Shown here: piece by piece, positions 17,337 through 26,609 of the stretch
Layout: the number at the start of each line of letters is the position of its first letter
Numbering within the stretch: the first letter of the stretch is position 1
Source: Salipiger sp. CCB-MM3
GTDB lineage: Bacteria; Pseudomonadota; Alphaproteobacteria; Rhodobacterales; Rhodobacteraceae
NCBI RefSeq assembly: GCF_001687105.1
Contig: NZ_CP014596.1
Coordinates: 489,501 to 553,500, forward strand
DNA: 64,000 nt
Direction: 5' to 3'
Notes under the pieces: model-generated
Told to the model about the DNA's origin: nothing
Seen by the model: only the letters and a program-made list of their open reading frames with translations
Database searches by the model: none
Program-made: the position numbers and the translations under genes

Positions 17337-18854
17337 TCACTCGCTGACGATGAGCGACATGATGCGCTCTTGGCTGGCTTCCTCGGCGGAGAGTTCCCCG
17401 ACAAAAGCGCCTTCGTTCATGACATAGATGCGGTCGCACATGCCCAAGAGCTCGGGCATCTCCGACGAGATCATCACCACGGCTTTGCCTTCGGCGGACA
17501 GCTCGTTGATGATCGAATAGATTTCGTATTTCGCGCCGACGTCGATGCCGCGCGTGGGCTCGTCGAGGATCAGCACCTCGGGCTCGGTGAACAGCCATTT
17601 GGCCAGCACCACCTTCTGCTGGTTGCCGCCCGAGAGGTTGCCGACCTGCTGCATCACCGTGGGTGTGCGCGTGGCCAGCGCCTTGCGGTAGCGTTCGGCG
17701 ACCTCGGTTTCCTCGGCCTCGTTCAGCACGCCCTTGTCCGAAACGCCGCCAAGGTTCGACAGCGTGGTGTTGAACCGGATGCTCTCGTCGAGGATCAGCC
17801 CCAGAGACTTGCGGTCCTCGGTGACATAGGCGAGGCCATTCTCGATCGCGCGGTCCACTTTCGACACGTCAATCGGCTTGCCGTGCAGCGACACCTCGCC
17901 CGAGATGTTCCGCCCCCAGCTTTGACCAAAGATCGACATGGCCAGTTCGGTCCGGCCCGAGCCCATGACGCCCGCGATGCCGACGACCTCGCCCGCGCGG
18001 ACGTTGAAACTGATGTTCTTGATGACCTGCCGCTCGGCGTGCTCGGGGTGCCAGACGTTCCAGTCCTTCACCGCCATCACCACCTCGCCGGCGCGGCGGG
18101 TGCGGTCAGGATAGCGCTGCGACATATCGCGGCCCACCATGTCCCGCACGATCTGATCTTCCGAGAGGCCCTGCGAGGCATCAAGTTCGGACACTGCCAT
18201 GCCGTCGCGGATCACGGTGACCGTGTCGGCGACATAGCGCACCTCATTGAGCTTGTGCGAGATGATGATGCAGGTCACGCCCTGCGCCTTCAGCTCAAGC
18301 ATCAGGTCGAGCAGCTTGCGGCTGTCGTTCTCCTGCAGCGCCGCCGTCGGCTCGTCGAGGATCAGCAGCTTCACGTCTTTCGAAAGCGCCTTGGCAATCT
18401 CGACAAGCTGCTGCTTGCCCACACCGATGCTGTCGACCAGCGTGCCCGGCGCGTCGCGCAGGCCCACTTTGGCCAGCAGTTCCTCGGTGCGGCGGAAAGT
18501 CTCCTGCCACTGGATCACGCCGCCTTTCTGTCGCTCGTTGCCAAGAAAGATGTTCTCGGCAATCGACAGCTGCGGCACCAGTGCCAGTTCCTGGTGGATG
18601 ATGACGATGCCCTTGTCCTCGCTGTCGCGCAGCGTTTTGAACTCGGCGAGCCCGCCATCGTAATGGATTTCCCCGTCGTAGCTGCCCACGGGATAGACCC
18701 CGGAGAGCACCTTCATCAGGGTCGATTTCCCGGCACCGTTCTCGCCGCAGATCGCGTGGATCTCGCCTTCGCGGACCTGAAGGTTCACCTGGTCGAGCGC
18801 TTTCACACCAGGGAATTCCTTGGTGATGTCGCGCATCTCGAGCAGAAGAGTCAT
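17337..18854 (-). CDS. gguA: Multiple-monosaccharide ABC transporter ATPase (GguA/MmsA)
   Basis: 505 residues with two ABC cassettes in tandem, the CUT2 layout. The first has Walker [10 protein letters not shown] and Walker [12 protein letters not shown]. The second has [12 protein letters not shown] in place of a canonical Walker A, with signature LSGGNQQKV and [15 protein letters not shown]. This asymmetry is normal for the family. It powers uptake by the ChvE/GguB complex. The ATG at 18854 follows a leader with two stem-loops after chvE. Confidence 0.9.
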   Translation of the reverse strand: MTLLLEMRDITKEFPGVKALDQVNLQVREGEIHAICGENGAGKSTLMKVLSGVYPVGSYDGEIHYDGGLAEFKTLRDSEDKGIVIIHQELALVPQLSIAENIFLGNERQKGGVIQWQETFRRTEELLAKVGLRDAPGTLVDSIGVGKQQLVEIAKALSKDVKLLILDEPTAALQENDSRKLLDLMLELKAQGVTCIIISHKLNEVRYVADTVTVIRDGMAVSELDASQGLSEDQIVRDMVGRDMSQRYPDRTRRAGEVVMAVKDWNVWHPEHAERQVIKNISFNVRAGEVVGIAGVMGSGRTELAMSIFGQSWGRNISGEVSLHGKPIDVSKVDRAIENGLAYVTEDRKSLGLILDESIRFNTTLSNLGGVSDKGVLNEAEETEVAERYRKALATRTPTVMQQVGNLSGGNQQKVVLAKWLFTEPEVLILDEPTRGIDVGAKYEIYSIINELSAEGKAVVMISSEMPELLGMCDRIYVMNEGAFVGELSAEEASQERIMSLIVSE

Positions 18855-18886
18855 GACCCGTACCTGCCTTGTATGAAGTGAAGGTC

Positions 18887-18910
18887 GGGGGAGGCCAAAG
18901 GGCCTCCCCC
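18887..18910 (-). terminator. First of two stem-loops between chvE and gguA
   Basis: GGGGGAGGCC and GGCCTCCCCC form a perfect 10-bp stem with a four-base loop. Position right after a binding-protein gene is typical for stem-loops that stabilise the upstream message and reduce read-through, so that the periplasmic protein is made in excess. Confidence 0.65.
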
Positions 18911-18916
18911 TGATGT

Positions 18917-18944
18917 CATGCCCCCGGAAACAAGAAGGGGCATG
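18917..18944 (-). terminator. Second stem-loop between chvE and gguA
   Basis: CATGCCCC and GGGGCATG pair across a twelve-base loop, just downstream of the chvE stop codon on the minus strand and six bases from the next stem. The two hairpins in series make this gap a strong candidate for differential expression control. Confidence 0.55.
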
Positions 18945-18953
18945 GCGGGAGGA

Positions 18954-20018
18954 TCACTTGATCTGATCTTCGGTGTAGTAGCCCGAGCCGATCAGAACCT
19001 CTTCCCAGTTCGAGGCGTCCACCGGGACGGGCTCGAGCAGGTAGGACGGGACGACCTTCACGCCGTTGTCGTAGGTCTCGGTGTCGTTGATCTCGGGCTC
19101 GGAGCCTTCCATCACGGCGTTGACCATGCCGACGGTGACGCGGGCCAGTTCACGGGTGTCCTTGAAAATGGTCGAATATTGCTCGCCTGCGAGGATCGAC
19201 TTCACCGACTGCACTTCGGCGTCCTGACCGGTGACGATCGGCATCTTCAGATCGCCCGAGCCATAACCGACGCCCTTGAGCGACGAGAGAATGCCGATGG
19301 ACAGACCGTCATAGGGTGCGAGCACGCCGTGCACGTCCTTGTCGGTGTAGTTGGCCGACAGGATGTTATCCATGCGCGCCTGCGCCACCGCGCCGTCCCA
19401 GCGCAGCGTGCCGACCTTGTCCATGCCCATCTGGCCGGACTGCACCACGATGTCACCGCTGTCGATCAGCGGCTGCAGCACCGACATGGCACCGTTGTAG
19501 AAGAAGTAGGCGTTGTTGTCGTCCGGCGAGCCGCCGAAGAGCTCGACGTTCCACGGCTTGCTGTCGGGAAAGCGCTCTTCGAGACCTTCCACCAGCGAGG
19601 TCGCCTGCTGCACGCCCACTTTGAAGTTGTCGAAGGTGGCGTAATAGTCGACGTCGCCGCTGTCGCGGATCAGGCGGTCATAAGCCACGATGCGCACGCC
19701 CGAGGCGGCAGCGTTGGCCAGAGCGTTCGACAGGGTGGTGCCGTCGATGGCGGCGATCACCAGCACGTCGACACCCTTGGTCACCATGTTCTCGATCTGC
19801 GCGAGCTGGTTGGGGATGTCGTCCTCTGCGTATTGCAGATCGGTCTCGTAGCCGGCTTCCTGCAGCTGCTTGACCATGTTGTTGCCGTCGTCGATCCAGC
19901 GCGCCGAGCTTTTGGTCGGCATGGCGATGCCAACGGTGCCCTTGTCCTGGGCGAATGCCGCGCTGGAAAGCGCAACAAGGCTCACCGCGAGCGCACCCGC
20001 GAGTTTCTTGAAAGTCAT
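18954..20018 (-). CDS. chvE: ChvE-type multiple-monosaccharide-binding protein
   Basis: 354 residues from the ATG at 20018 (GGAGG upstream). A Sec signal peptide ([20 protein letters not shown]) precedes a mature protein starting [20 protein letters not shown], the ChvE opening. ChvE landmarks follow: [35 protein letters not shown] and [13 protein letters not shown]. ChvE binds galactose, arabinose, glucose, xylose and related sugars in the periplasm; in Agrobacterium it also signals to VirA, for which there is no evidence here. It is divergent from a LysR gene resembling gbpR, exactly as in Agrobacterium. Confidence 0.92.
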   Translation of the reverse strand: MTFKKLAGALAVSLVALSSAAFAQDKGTVGIAMPTKSSARWIDDGNNMVKQLQEAGYETDLQYAEDDIPNQLAQIENMVTKGVDVLVIAAIDGTTLSNALANAAASGVRIVAYDRLIRDSGDVDYYATFDNFKVGVQQATSLVEGLEERFPDSKPWNVELFGGSPDDNNAYFFYNGAMSVLQPLIDSGDIVVQSGQMGMDKVGTLRWDGAVAQARMDNILSANYTDKDVHGVLAPYDGLSIGILSSLKGVGYGSGDLKMPIVTGQDAEVQSVKSILAGEQYSTIFKDTRELARVTVGMVNAVMEGSEPEINDTETYDNGVKVVPSYLLEPVPVDASNWEEVLIGSGYYTEDQIK

Positions 20019-20131
20019 CGGTATCCTCCCGTTAAGGGGGCGTCTCCCGCACCCCACTTGTCCCCGCGGACTCCTTATGGACTCCCTTGGCGACGTCAAA
20101 AGTCCTACTTAATGGCGACATACCGAACAAA

Positions 20132-20145
20132 TACCATTATTGGTA
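20132..20145. promoter_or_regulatory. Candidate LysR operator between chvE and gbpR
   Basis: TACCA-TTAT-TGGTA is a small inverted repeat in the 154-bp divergent promoter region, 27 bp before the gbpR start. A less exact dyad with CATATCGATATAGGTATG follows. The AT-rich dyad in an otherwise GC-rich sequence and its position fit a LysR-type site that would repress gbpR and control chvE, but this is inferred. Confidence 0.45.
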
Positions 20146-20172
20146 ATCTGCATATCGATATAGGTATGTGAC

Positions 20173-21102
20173 ATGTCCGAGCTTCTGAAGAACCTGCGCC
20201 CCGCCCAAATCCGCCTGATCGCCGCCATTGCGGAACACGGGCAGCTGCAAGTGGCGGCGAATGTGTGCCGGATGACCCAGCCCGGGGCCTCACGGATGCT
20301 TGCCGATCTGGAAAAAGCGGTGGGTGCGCAGCTGTTCAGCCGCACGCCGAAGGGGATGGAGCCCACGCCCACCGGCGCTCTGCTCGCGCGGCATGCGCGG
20401 CGCATCGAGCATGACCTGCGCCGCATGGCCGAGGATTTCGACGATTTGCACTCGGGCCTTGGCGGCACGGTGAGGGTCGGCGCGGTCACCGGCCCGGCGC
20501 TTGGCCAGCTGGTGCCACAGGTGCAGCGGCTGAAGGCCGAGTCGCGCTCGGTGGACATCTCGATCGAAGTCGCCCCTTCAGTGGCACTGGTGCAGGCGCT
20601 GGAGCGTGGCGAGCTCGATTTCGCCCTCGCCCGCCTGCCGCCGCAGGTCAACGAGCGCGAGTTCCTGATCGAGCCCGCGCGTGACGAAATCGTCCAGCTG
20701 CTTGTGCGCGAGGGGCACCCGATGCTGGCGCAGGGACCGGTGGCCATCGCCGATCTGCATGGCACGCGCTGGATCCTGCAGCAGCGCGGCGCGCCGATCC
20801 GCGCCGCCATCGAGACCGCCTTTCACGACGAGGGGCTGACCGCGCCGCCCGATGTGATCACCACCTCCTCGCTGCTGGCGATCATCGCGCTGCTGAAGGA
20901 TTCAGACGCCGTCGCGCCCATGTCGCAGGAGGTGATCGACTTGATGCTGGAACCGCCCGTCTCGGCCGATCTGCGGCGGCTGCGGCTGAACCGGCTGATC
21001 ACCGTCGAGCCCTATCTGATCATTCAGGCGCGCGGGCGTCATCTGTCGACCGCCGCACAACGGCTGCTGACCATGGTTCAGGAAAGCATCCGGGCGTTCT
21101 GA
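20173..21102 (+). CDS. gbpR: LysR-family regulator, GbpR-like (galactose-binding protein regulator)
   Basis: 309 residues. The N-terminal winged helix (LRPAQIRLIAAIAEHGQLQVA..CRMTQPGASRMLADLEKAVG) is followed by a LysR effector domain. The RPAQ start and the MTQPGASRML recognition helix are characteristic of the CbbR/GbpR-like branch. It is divergent from chvE, the same arrangement as Agrobacterium gbpR, whose product activates chvE in response to arabinose, fucose or galactose. Start is an ATG seven bases after a run without a strong Shine-Dalgarno sequence. Confidence 0.85.
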   Translation: MSELLKNLRPAQIRLIAAIAEHGQLQVAANVCRMTQPGASRMLADLEKAVGAQLFSRTPKGMEPTPTGALLARHARRIEHDLRRMAEDFDDLHSGLGGTVRVGAVTGPALGQLVPQVQRLKAESRSVDISIEVAPSVALVQALERGELDFALARLPPQVNEREFLIEPARDEIVQLLVREGHPMLAQGPVAIADLHGTRWILQQRGAPIRAAIETAFHDEGLTAPPDVITTSSLLAIIALLKDSDAVAPMSQEVIDLMLEPPVSADLRRLRLNRLITVEPYLIIQARGRHLSTAAQRLLTMVQESIRAF

Positions 21103-21108
21103 GCCGGA

Positions 21109-21837
21109 TCAGCCGGCCCGTTTCACCCCGCCCGCGGGCGCGTCCGTCACGACTTTTTCCATCGCCCGCCTTGCCGCATCCGGCGCCCCGGCGCGGATCG
21201 CATCGACGATGGCGCAATGCTTGTCGACGCTGCGCGCCAGATCTCCGGGATCGCGCGCCTCCTCGGCCTCGGCGATCAGCTGCGCATAAAGCGCCGCCTG
21301 CACGAGGTCTCCGAGCGATTGCAAAAAGCGGTTGCCTGAAAGCTGCAGGATCAGCTTGTGGAACTCCAGATCGGCCATGGCAAAGGCGCTGCGGCTCTCG
21401 GCCTGCGCCAGCGCCTCGCAACTCGCGGCAAGGCGCTTGTGCTCTTCCGGCCCGGCCCGCTCGGCCACCAGTGCCGCGGCAGAGGGCTCGATGATCAGGC
21501 GGATCTCGCTGAGATCATGCACGAAGCGCCCCGGCGTCTTCTGCTCGGAATGCCAGCGCAGCACGTCGGGATCGAACATGTTCCACTCGGACGACGGCTG
21601 CACCCGCGTGCCGACCTTCGCCTTCGAGGCCAGCATCCCCTTGGCGATCAGCGTCTTCTTCGCTTCGCGGATCACCGTGCGCGACACGCCGAACATCTCT
21701 TCGAGGTCCGGGTCGAGCGGGATCATTGCGCGTTCGGGATATTCCCCGGCGACAATCGCCAGCCCAAGCTGGTCGACAACATGGGTGGTATGGCTTTGGG
21801 CGCGGTCAGAAAAACCGCCGCCCGCCGTCAAAGTCAT
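21109..21837 (-). CDS. GntR/FadR-family regulator of the galactofuranose transporter operon
   Basis: 242 residues from the ATG at 21837, which overlaps the yjfF stop as ATGA. The N-terminal winged helix (VVDQLGLAIVAGEYPERAMI, EEMFGVSRTVIREAKKTLIA) is followed by an FCD-type ligand domain (DLSEIRLIIEPSAAALVAER, DLEFHKLILQLSGNRFL). Being the last gene of ytfQRT-yjfF it probably autoregulates that operon, sensing a galactose- or galactonate-related ligand. It ends convergently with gbpR, with only 6 bp between the two. Confidence 0.85.
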   Translation of the reverse strand: MTLTAGGGFSDRAQSHTTHVVDQLGLAIVAGEYPERAMIPLDPDLEEMFGVSRTVIREAKKTLIAKGMLASKAKVGTRVQPSSEWNMFDPDVLRWHSEQKTPGRFVHDLSEIRLIIEPSAAALVAERAGPEEHKRLAASCEALAQAESRSAFAMADLEFHKLILQLSGNRFLQSLGDLVQAALYAQLIAEAEEARDPGDLARSVDKHCAIVDAIRAGAPDAARRAMEKVVTDAPAGGVKRAG

Positions 21838-22826
21838 GATCGCGCGTCTGATGCGGTCAGATGCCTTATGCGCGCCGTCGTTGCCCAACCCAAACCCTTC
21901 TGCAGCATGATGAAGGCGAACAGCAGGCCCCCGATCACGATCTTCGTCCACCAACTCGAAAGCGTGCCGTCAAAGACGATATACGTCTGTATCAGCCCCA
22001 TGATCAGAATGCCAAAGAAAGTGCCAGCGACAAATCCGCTGCCCCCGGTCAGAAGCGTGCCGCCGATGACCACAGCGGCGATGGCGTCAAGCTCCACCCC
22101 CACCGTCGCCAGCGAGTAGCCCGCCGAGGTGTAAAGCGTGTAGACGATCCCCGCGAGCCCGGCCAAACCGCCCGAGACGGCATAGATGCCGATGGTCGTC
22201 CGCGCCCGCGGCACGCCCATCAGCTGCGCCGTCTGTGCCGAGCCGCCGATGGCATAGACGTTCTGCCCAAAGCGCGTCCGGTGCAGCACGATCATCGCCG
22301 CCACATAGGTCAGCAGCATCAGCGCCCCGGTCAGCCGGAACCGCCCGCCGCCCGGGGCCTTCCAATAGAGCGACTGCAGCCAGTCGTAGAATTCATGGGT
22401 GATCGGCACGGACTCGGTCGAGAGCACATAGGCCAGCCCGCGCATCAGGAACATGCCCGCCAGCGTGACGATGAAGGGCGGCATCTCGAGATAGTGGATG
22501 ATCCCGCCCATGGCCGCGCCAAAGCCGGTGGTGATCAGCAGCACAAGCGCGAAGGCCACAAGCGGGTGAATGGATGTGTCGCGCAGGATCACTGCAAGGA
22601 AGACCCCGGTAAAGGCGATCACCGAGCCGACCGAGAGGTCGATGCCACCCGACAGGATCACGAAGGTCATTCCGACTGCGGTTATCCCAAGGAAGGCGTT
22701 GTCGGTCAGCAGGTTGGCCACCACCCGCGTCGAGGCCATCGCCGGGTATTGCGCAGCGCAGAGGACGAAGGCCAGCACGAAGGTCGCCAGCGTGATGTAA
22801 AGCGGAAGCTTGGTGGACTGGCTCAC
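21834..22826 (-). CDS. yjfF: Galactofuranose ABC transporter permease YjfF
   Basis: 330 residues of CUT2 permease with about nine to ten hydrophobic segments and the motifs VILSGGIDLSVGSVIAFTGV, PPFIVTLAGMFLMRGLAYVL and ELDAIAAVVIGGTLLTGGSG. It pairs with YtfT to form the membrane channel. Its ATG overlaps the ytfT stop by four bases. The assignment rests on order and on the highly diagnostic binding protein at the head of the operon. Confidence 0.87.
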   Translation of the reverse strand: MSQSTKLPLYITLATFVLAFVLCAAQYPAMASTRVVANLLTDNAFLGITAVGMTFVILSGGIDLSVGSVIAFTGVFLAVILRDTSIHPLVAFALVLLITTGFGAAMGGIIHYLEMPPFIVTLAGMFLMRGLAYVLSTESVPITHEFYDWLQSLYWKAPGGGRFRLTGALMLLTYVAAMIVLHRTRFGQNVYAIGGSAQTAQLMGVPRARTTIGIYAVSGGLAGLAGIVYTLYTSAGYSLATVGVELDAIAAVVIGGTLLTGGSGFVAGTFFGILIMGLIQTYIVFDGTLSSWWTKIVIGGLLFAFIMLQKGLGWATTARIRHLTASDARS

Positions 22827-23869
22827 GGCTGGCCCTCCTCTGGCTGGGTCCGCCGCGTCGGCTTGGGCCGTTCACGCAGGACCGGCCCGGTCGAGGCGCG
22901 CAGCAGGTAGAGGCTGTGGCGCACGCGCGGGCTTTGGATGACGAGGATGGCGATGATGATCAGCGCCTTGATGACGAGATTGAACTCCACCGGCATGCCC
23001 GACAGCAGGATCAGCGAGTTGACCCCCTGAATGATCAGCGCCCCCAGCAGCGACGCGGTGATCGAGAACCGCCCGCCCAGCAGCGAGTTGCCCCCGATGA
23101 CCACGGCAAGGATCGCGTCCAGCTCCATCCAAAGCCCGGCGTTATTGGCATCGGCGCCCTTGATGTCGGCGGCAACGATGACGCCCGCCAGCGCGGCGCA
23201 GAGCCCGGAGACGAGGTAGACCGCGATCAGCAGCACCCGCGCATTGATCCCGGCAAGGCGCGAGGAGGTCTGGTTGATCCCCACCGCCTCGATCAGCAGG
23301 CCAAGCGCAGAGCGGCGGATCACAAGGCCCACAGCGCAGGCCACGGCGATCCACAACCAGATCGGCGTGGGCACGGCGGCGATGGTGCCCGCGCCGAGCC
23401 GGATCAGGCCGGGATCGTTGAAGGTGAGGATCGCGCCCTCGGTCAGCAGCTGCGCGATGCCGCGCCCGGCGACCATCAGCACCAGCGTCGCGACGATGGG
23501 CTGGATGCGAAAGATCGCCACCAGCACACCGTTCCACAGCCCGCAGGCCGCGCCCGCCGCCAGCGCCATGAGCACAGCCACCGACCAATGCGCGCCGCCG
23601 ACCACGGCCGAGGCGGCGACCGCCCCGGCGATGGCCATGACCGCGCCAACCGACAGGTCGATGCCGCGCGTGGCGATGACCAGCGTCATGCCGGTGGCCA
23701 GCAGCGCGGTGGGTGCGCCGCGGTTGAGCACGTCGATCAGGTTGCCGAAGAGCCGCCCGTGCTGGAACTCGACGTGGAAAAACCCGCGAAAGACCAGAAA
23801 GTTGACCCCCAGCACCAGCGCCAGAATGATGATCTGCGGCATCACCCGCCTCAGCGTGGATGTCATCAT
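22823..23869 (-). CDS. ytfT: Galactofuranose ABC transporter permease YtfT
   Basis: 348 residues, CUT2 permease with TLVIATRGIDLSVGAVMAIA and ELDAILAVVIGGNSLLGGRF. The C-terminal tail (RERPKPTRRTQPEEGQP) is basic, proline-rich and presumably cytoplasmic. It overlaps ytfR (upstream) and yjfF (downstream) by four bases each, so the membrane subunits are translated as a coupled block. Confidence 0.87.
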   Translation of the reverse strand: MMTSTLRRVMPQIIILALVLGVNFLVFRGFFHVEFQHGRLFGNLIDVLNRGAPTALLATGMTLVIATRGIDLSVGAVMAIAGAVAASAVVGGAHWSVAVLMALAAGAACGLWNGVLVAIFRIQPIVATLVLMVAGRGIAQLLTEGAILTFNDPGLIRLGAGTIAAVPTPIWLWIAVACAVGLVIRRSALGLLIEAVGINQTSSRLAGINARVLLIAVYLVSGLCAALAGVIVAADIKGADANNAGLWMELDAILAVVIGGNSLLGGRFSITASLLGALIIQGVNSLILLSGMPVEFNLVIKALIIIAILVIQSPRVRHSLYLLRASTGPVLRERPKPTRRTQPEEGQP

Positions 23870-25368
23870 GCCGCGTCCTCCGCCGCGATGGCCTCGACGA
23901 TGGCCTTGGTGGAAATCTCGGCGCCCGAAAGCTCGCCCACCTGCCGCCGGTCGCGCAGCACGACGATGCGCGACGAATAGGCCACCAGTTCCTCCATCTC
24001 CGAAGAGGCGACGATCAGCGCCATGCCCTTTTCACGCAGCTGCTCGATAAGGGCGATGATCTCGGCGTGTGCGCCAACGTCGATGCCGCGTGTCGGCTCG
24101 TCGAGGATCAGCAGTTCCGGCTCGGTCGCCAGCCAGCGCGCCAGCAGCGCCTTTTGCTGGTTGCCGCCCGACAGCAGCCGGATTGGCATGTCCAGCGAGG
24201 CGAGGCGGATATCCAGCGCCTTCACGTAGTGCTGGGCGATCTCCTCGGCCTTGGCGCGGGGAATGGGGCGGTGCCAGCCCTGACGCGCCTGCAACGACAG
24301 GATGATGTTCTCGCGCACCGACAGATCGCCGACGATGCCGTCGGTCTTGCGATCCTCGGGGCAAAGCGCAAAGCGGTTGCGGATGGCCTCGCGCGGGTTG
24401 GTGATGCGCAGCCCCCTGCCCCGCAGTTCTGCCGTGCCCTGATCCGCCGCGACCACGCCAAAGACCACATTGGCGGTCTCGCTGCGGCCTGAGCCGAGCA
24501 ACCCGGCAAGGCCGACCACCTCGCCCTCGCGGATCTCCATGTCGAACGGCTCGATGCTGCCGCGCTTGCCGAAGCCCTTGAGCGAAAGCAGCAATTCACC
24601 CGGCTCGGACTGCGCGCGATGATGCGTCGCCGCCTCGAGCTGGCGGCCGAGCATCAGGGTGACGATCTCGGTCTGGCTGACATCGGCAAGCCGCCGCGTG
24701 CCCACCACCCGGCCATTGCGCAGGATGGTGGCGCGGTCCGAGATGGCAAAGACCTGATCGAGGAAATGGGTGATGAAGACGATGGCCAGCCCCCTGCCCT
24801 TCAGCCGCTCGATCACCGAGAACAACAGCTGCACCTCGTCATGGTCGAGGCTGGCGGTGGGCTCGTCGAGGATCAGCACCTTGCCCGACAGCTCGACGGC
24901 GCGGGCGATGGCCACGATCTGCTGGATGGCGATGGAATAGCTGTCCAAAAGGCGGCTCGGGTCGATATCGAGCCCATAGTCGCGCAGCACCTCGCGCGCC
25001 TCGGCCCGCATCCTGCGATGATCGACCATGCCCCAGCGCATCGGCTGGCGGCCCAGAAAGAGGTTCTCGGCCACGGTCAGGTTCGGCAGAAGGTTCACCT
25101 CCTGATAGACCGTCCCGATGCCGAGGCTCTGGCTGTCCAGCGGATCGCGCGGATCGATCTCGGCGCCCGCAAGCGCGATCGTGCCGCCGTCGCGGGTGTA
25201 GGCCCCCGTCAGGCATTTGATCAGCGTGGATTTTCCCGCGCCATTCTCGCCGAGGAGCGCATGCACCTCGCCCGGATAGAGCGCCAATTCGACGTCATCG
25301 AGCGCGATGGCGCCCGGAAAGAATTTGCTGATGCCGCGCGCGTGCAGCACCGGTTCTGGCGTGACCAT
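23866..25368 (-). CDS. ytfR: Galactofuranose ABC transporter ATPase YtfR
   Basis: 500 residues from the ATG at 25368, chosen because GGAGGA lies at ideal spacing; an in-frame ATG at 25455 would add 29 Gly/Pro-rich residues read through a palindromic gap and is unlikely. Two tandem ABC domains: Walker [10 protein letters not shown] and [14 protein letters not shown] in the first, GLLGSGRSETAN in the second with signature [10 protein letters not shown] and [16 protein letters not shown]. It energises YtfQ-dependent uptake. Confidence 0.88.
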   Translation of the reverse strand: MVTPEPVLHARGISKFFPGAIALDDVELALYPGEVHALLGENGAGKSTLIKCLTGAYTRDGGTIALAGAEIDPRDPLDSQSLGIGTVYQEVNLLPNLTVAENLFLGRQPMRWGMVDHRRMRAEAREVLRDYGLDIDPSRLLDSYSIAIQQIVAIARAVELSGKVLILDEPTASLDHDEVQLLFSVIERLKGRGLAIVFITHFLDQVFAISDRATILRNGRVVGTRRLADVSQTEIVTLMLGRQLEAATHHRAQSEPGELLLSLKGFGKRGSIEPFDMEIREGEVVGLAGLLGSGRSETANVVFGVVAADQGTAELRGRGLRITNPREAIRNRFALCPEDRKTDGIVGDLSVRENIILSLQARQGWHRPIPRAKAEEIAQHYVKALDIRLASLDMPIRLLSGGNQQKALLARWLATEPELLILDEPTRGIDVGAHAEIIALIEQLREKGMALIVASSEMEELVAYSSRIVVLRDRRQVGELSGAEISTKAIVEAIAAEDAA

Positions 25369-25473
25369 CCCGTGTCCTCCCCCCCTGAAACAGGGCCCCT
25401 TTGCAGGGCAATGCGCCCCCCGGCCCCCGCCGGAAGGCGCCCTTGGCAGGGGCATCGCCCCCGCCGCGCAGCG

Positions 25474-26427
25474 TCAGTATCCGAGATCCTTCTTGCTCTC
25501 GTAAATGGCCGCGTTGTCGTCATCGCTGGTGTAGAGCTTGGACTCGGTCTGGATCCACTTCGGCGGCATGGTGCCGTCCTTCCAGTAAGCTTCCAGCACG
25601 TCAAAGGCCGGACCCGCCATATTCGGCGTCAGCTCCACCGTGGCATTGGCCTCGCCTGCCTTCATCGCCAGATGGATGTCGGGCACAGAGTCGATGGAAA
25701 CGATCTTGATGTCCTCGCCCGGCTTCAGACCCGCCTCTTTGATGGCTTGGATCGCGCCGACGGCCATGTCATCGTTATGCGCATAGAGCGCGCAGATGTT
25801 CTCGCCGCCCTCGGACTTGAGGAAGCTCTCCATCACCACCTTGCCCTGCGCACGGGTGAAATCGCCGGTCTGGCTGCGGGTGATGCTGATATTGTCCGCC
25901 GCGGCGATGGCCTCTTCAAAGCCCTTCTTGCGCGAGATGGCGGGCGATGAGCCGGTGGTGCCCTGAAGCTCGACCACCGGGCAGTCGGCATCGCCCACGG
26001 CCTCGACCAGCCAGTTGCCGGCCACCATGCCCTCATGCACCTGATCCGAGGTGACGGCGGTCATATAGAGGTCTTCGGGCGCGTCGATGTTGCGGTCAAG
26101 CAGGATCACCGGAATCTCGGCGTCCTTCGCCTCTTCCAGCACCTCTTCCCAGCCGGTGGCGACGACCGGCGCCAGCAGGATCGCATCGACCCCCTGCGCC
26201 ACGAAGCTGCGGAGCGCCTTGATCTGGTTTTCCTGTTTCTGCTGCGCGTCGGCGAACTTCAGCGTGATCCCGCGCTCGTCGGCCTGTTGCTTGGTGACCG
26301 TGGTCTCGGCGGCGCGCCAGCCGGACTCCGAGCCGATCTGGCTGAAGCCCACGGTCTCGCCTTCGGCAAGGGCGACGGCAGGCACAAGGATAGCGGCGCT
26401 TGCGAGCAAGCTTTTCAATATATTCAT
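25474..26427 (-). CDS. ytfQ: Galactofuranose-binding protein YtfQ
   Basis: 317 residues with a signal peptide (MNILKSLLASAAILVPAVALA) and a mature start EGETVGFSQIGSESGWRAAE. Long stretches match E. coli YtfQ as I know it: GFSQxGSESGWRAAET, QQKQENQIKALRSFVAQGVD, APVVATGW, KDAEIPVILLDR, VVELQGTTGSSPAI and IQAIKEAGLKPG. E. coli YtfQ binds galactofuranose and, more weakly, galactopyranose. It heads the ytfQRT-yjfF-gntR operon. The 105-bp gap to ytfR is full of GC-rich dyads, which may favour the binding protein. Confidence 0.92.
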   Translation of the reverse strand: MNILKSLLASAAILVPAVALAEGETVGFSQIGSESGWRAAETTVTKQQADERGITLKFADAQQKQENQIKALRSFVAQGVDAILLAPVVATGWEEVLEEAKDAEIPVILLDRNIDAPEDLYMTAVTSDQVHEGMVAGNWLVEAVGDADCPVVELQGTTGSSPAISRKKGFEEAIAAADNISITRSQTGDFTRAQGKVVMESFLKSEGGENICALYAHNDDMAVGAIQAIKEAGLKPGEDIKIVSIDSVPDIHLAMKAGEANATVELTPNMAGPAFDVLEAYWKDGTMPPKWIQTESKLYTSDDDNAAIYESKKDLGY

Positions 26428-26543
26428 GATTTCCTCCCTTGGACCTCTCCTCAGGTCCTGAGGTTATTAAGTATTACTTTATTACTATTGTAAAGCGCCG
26501 TGTTGCGGCGCTCTTGGGGTGGGCTTCCAGCCTTGGGACCATC

Positions 26544-26607
26544 GGGGGCGCCGCCCCCGCCGCCGCTGGCGCGGCGACTCCCCCGGGATATTTCCGTCTA
26601 GACGAAG
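26544..26607 (-). repeat. Dispersed GC-palindrome element, copy 1 (after the replication gene)
   Basis: Contains the near-perfect palindrome GGGGGCGCCGCCCCC, a variable GC-rich middle, then CCCCCGGGATATTTCC and AGACGAAG. The same three blocks in the same order occur at 37823-37884 when read on the opposite strand. In both places the AGA-GAAG end lies just past a stop codon (2 bases here, about 22 in the other copy). Elements of this composition are, to my recollection, common in Rhodobacteraceae intergenic regions. Function unknown; transcript-end protection or termination is plausible. Confidence 0.6.
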
Positions 26608-26609
26608 GC

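Noticed and set aside
16491..18881. A 796-codon open frame on the plus strand across the gguA/gguB genes
   Set aside because: It is antisense to two well-recognised transporter genes, has a composition rich in His/Asp/Arg/Gly typical of GC-rich shadow frames, and resembles no family.
18954..20018. ChvE acting as a virulence-signal protein as in Agrobacterium
   Set aside because: No virA or other virulence genes are present; a nutritional role with GguAB fits the context.
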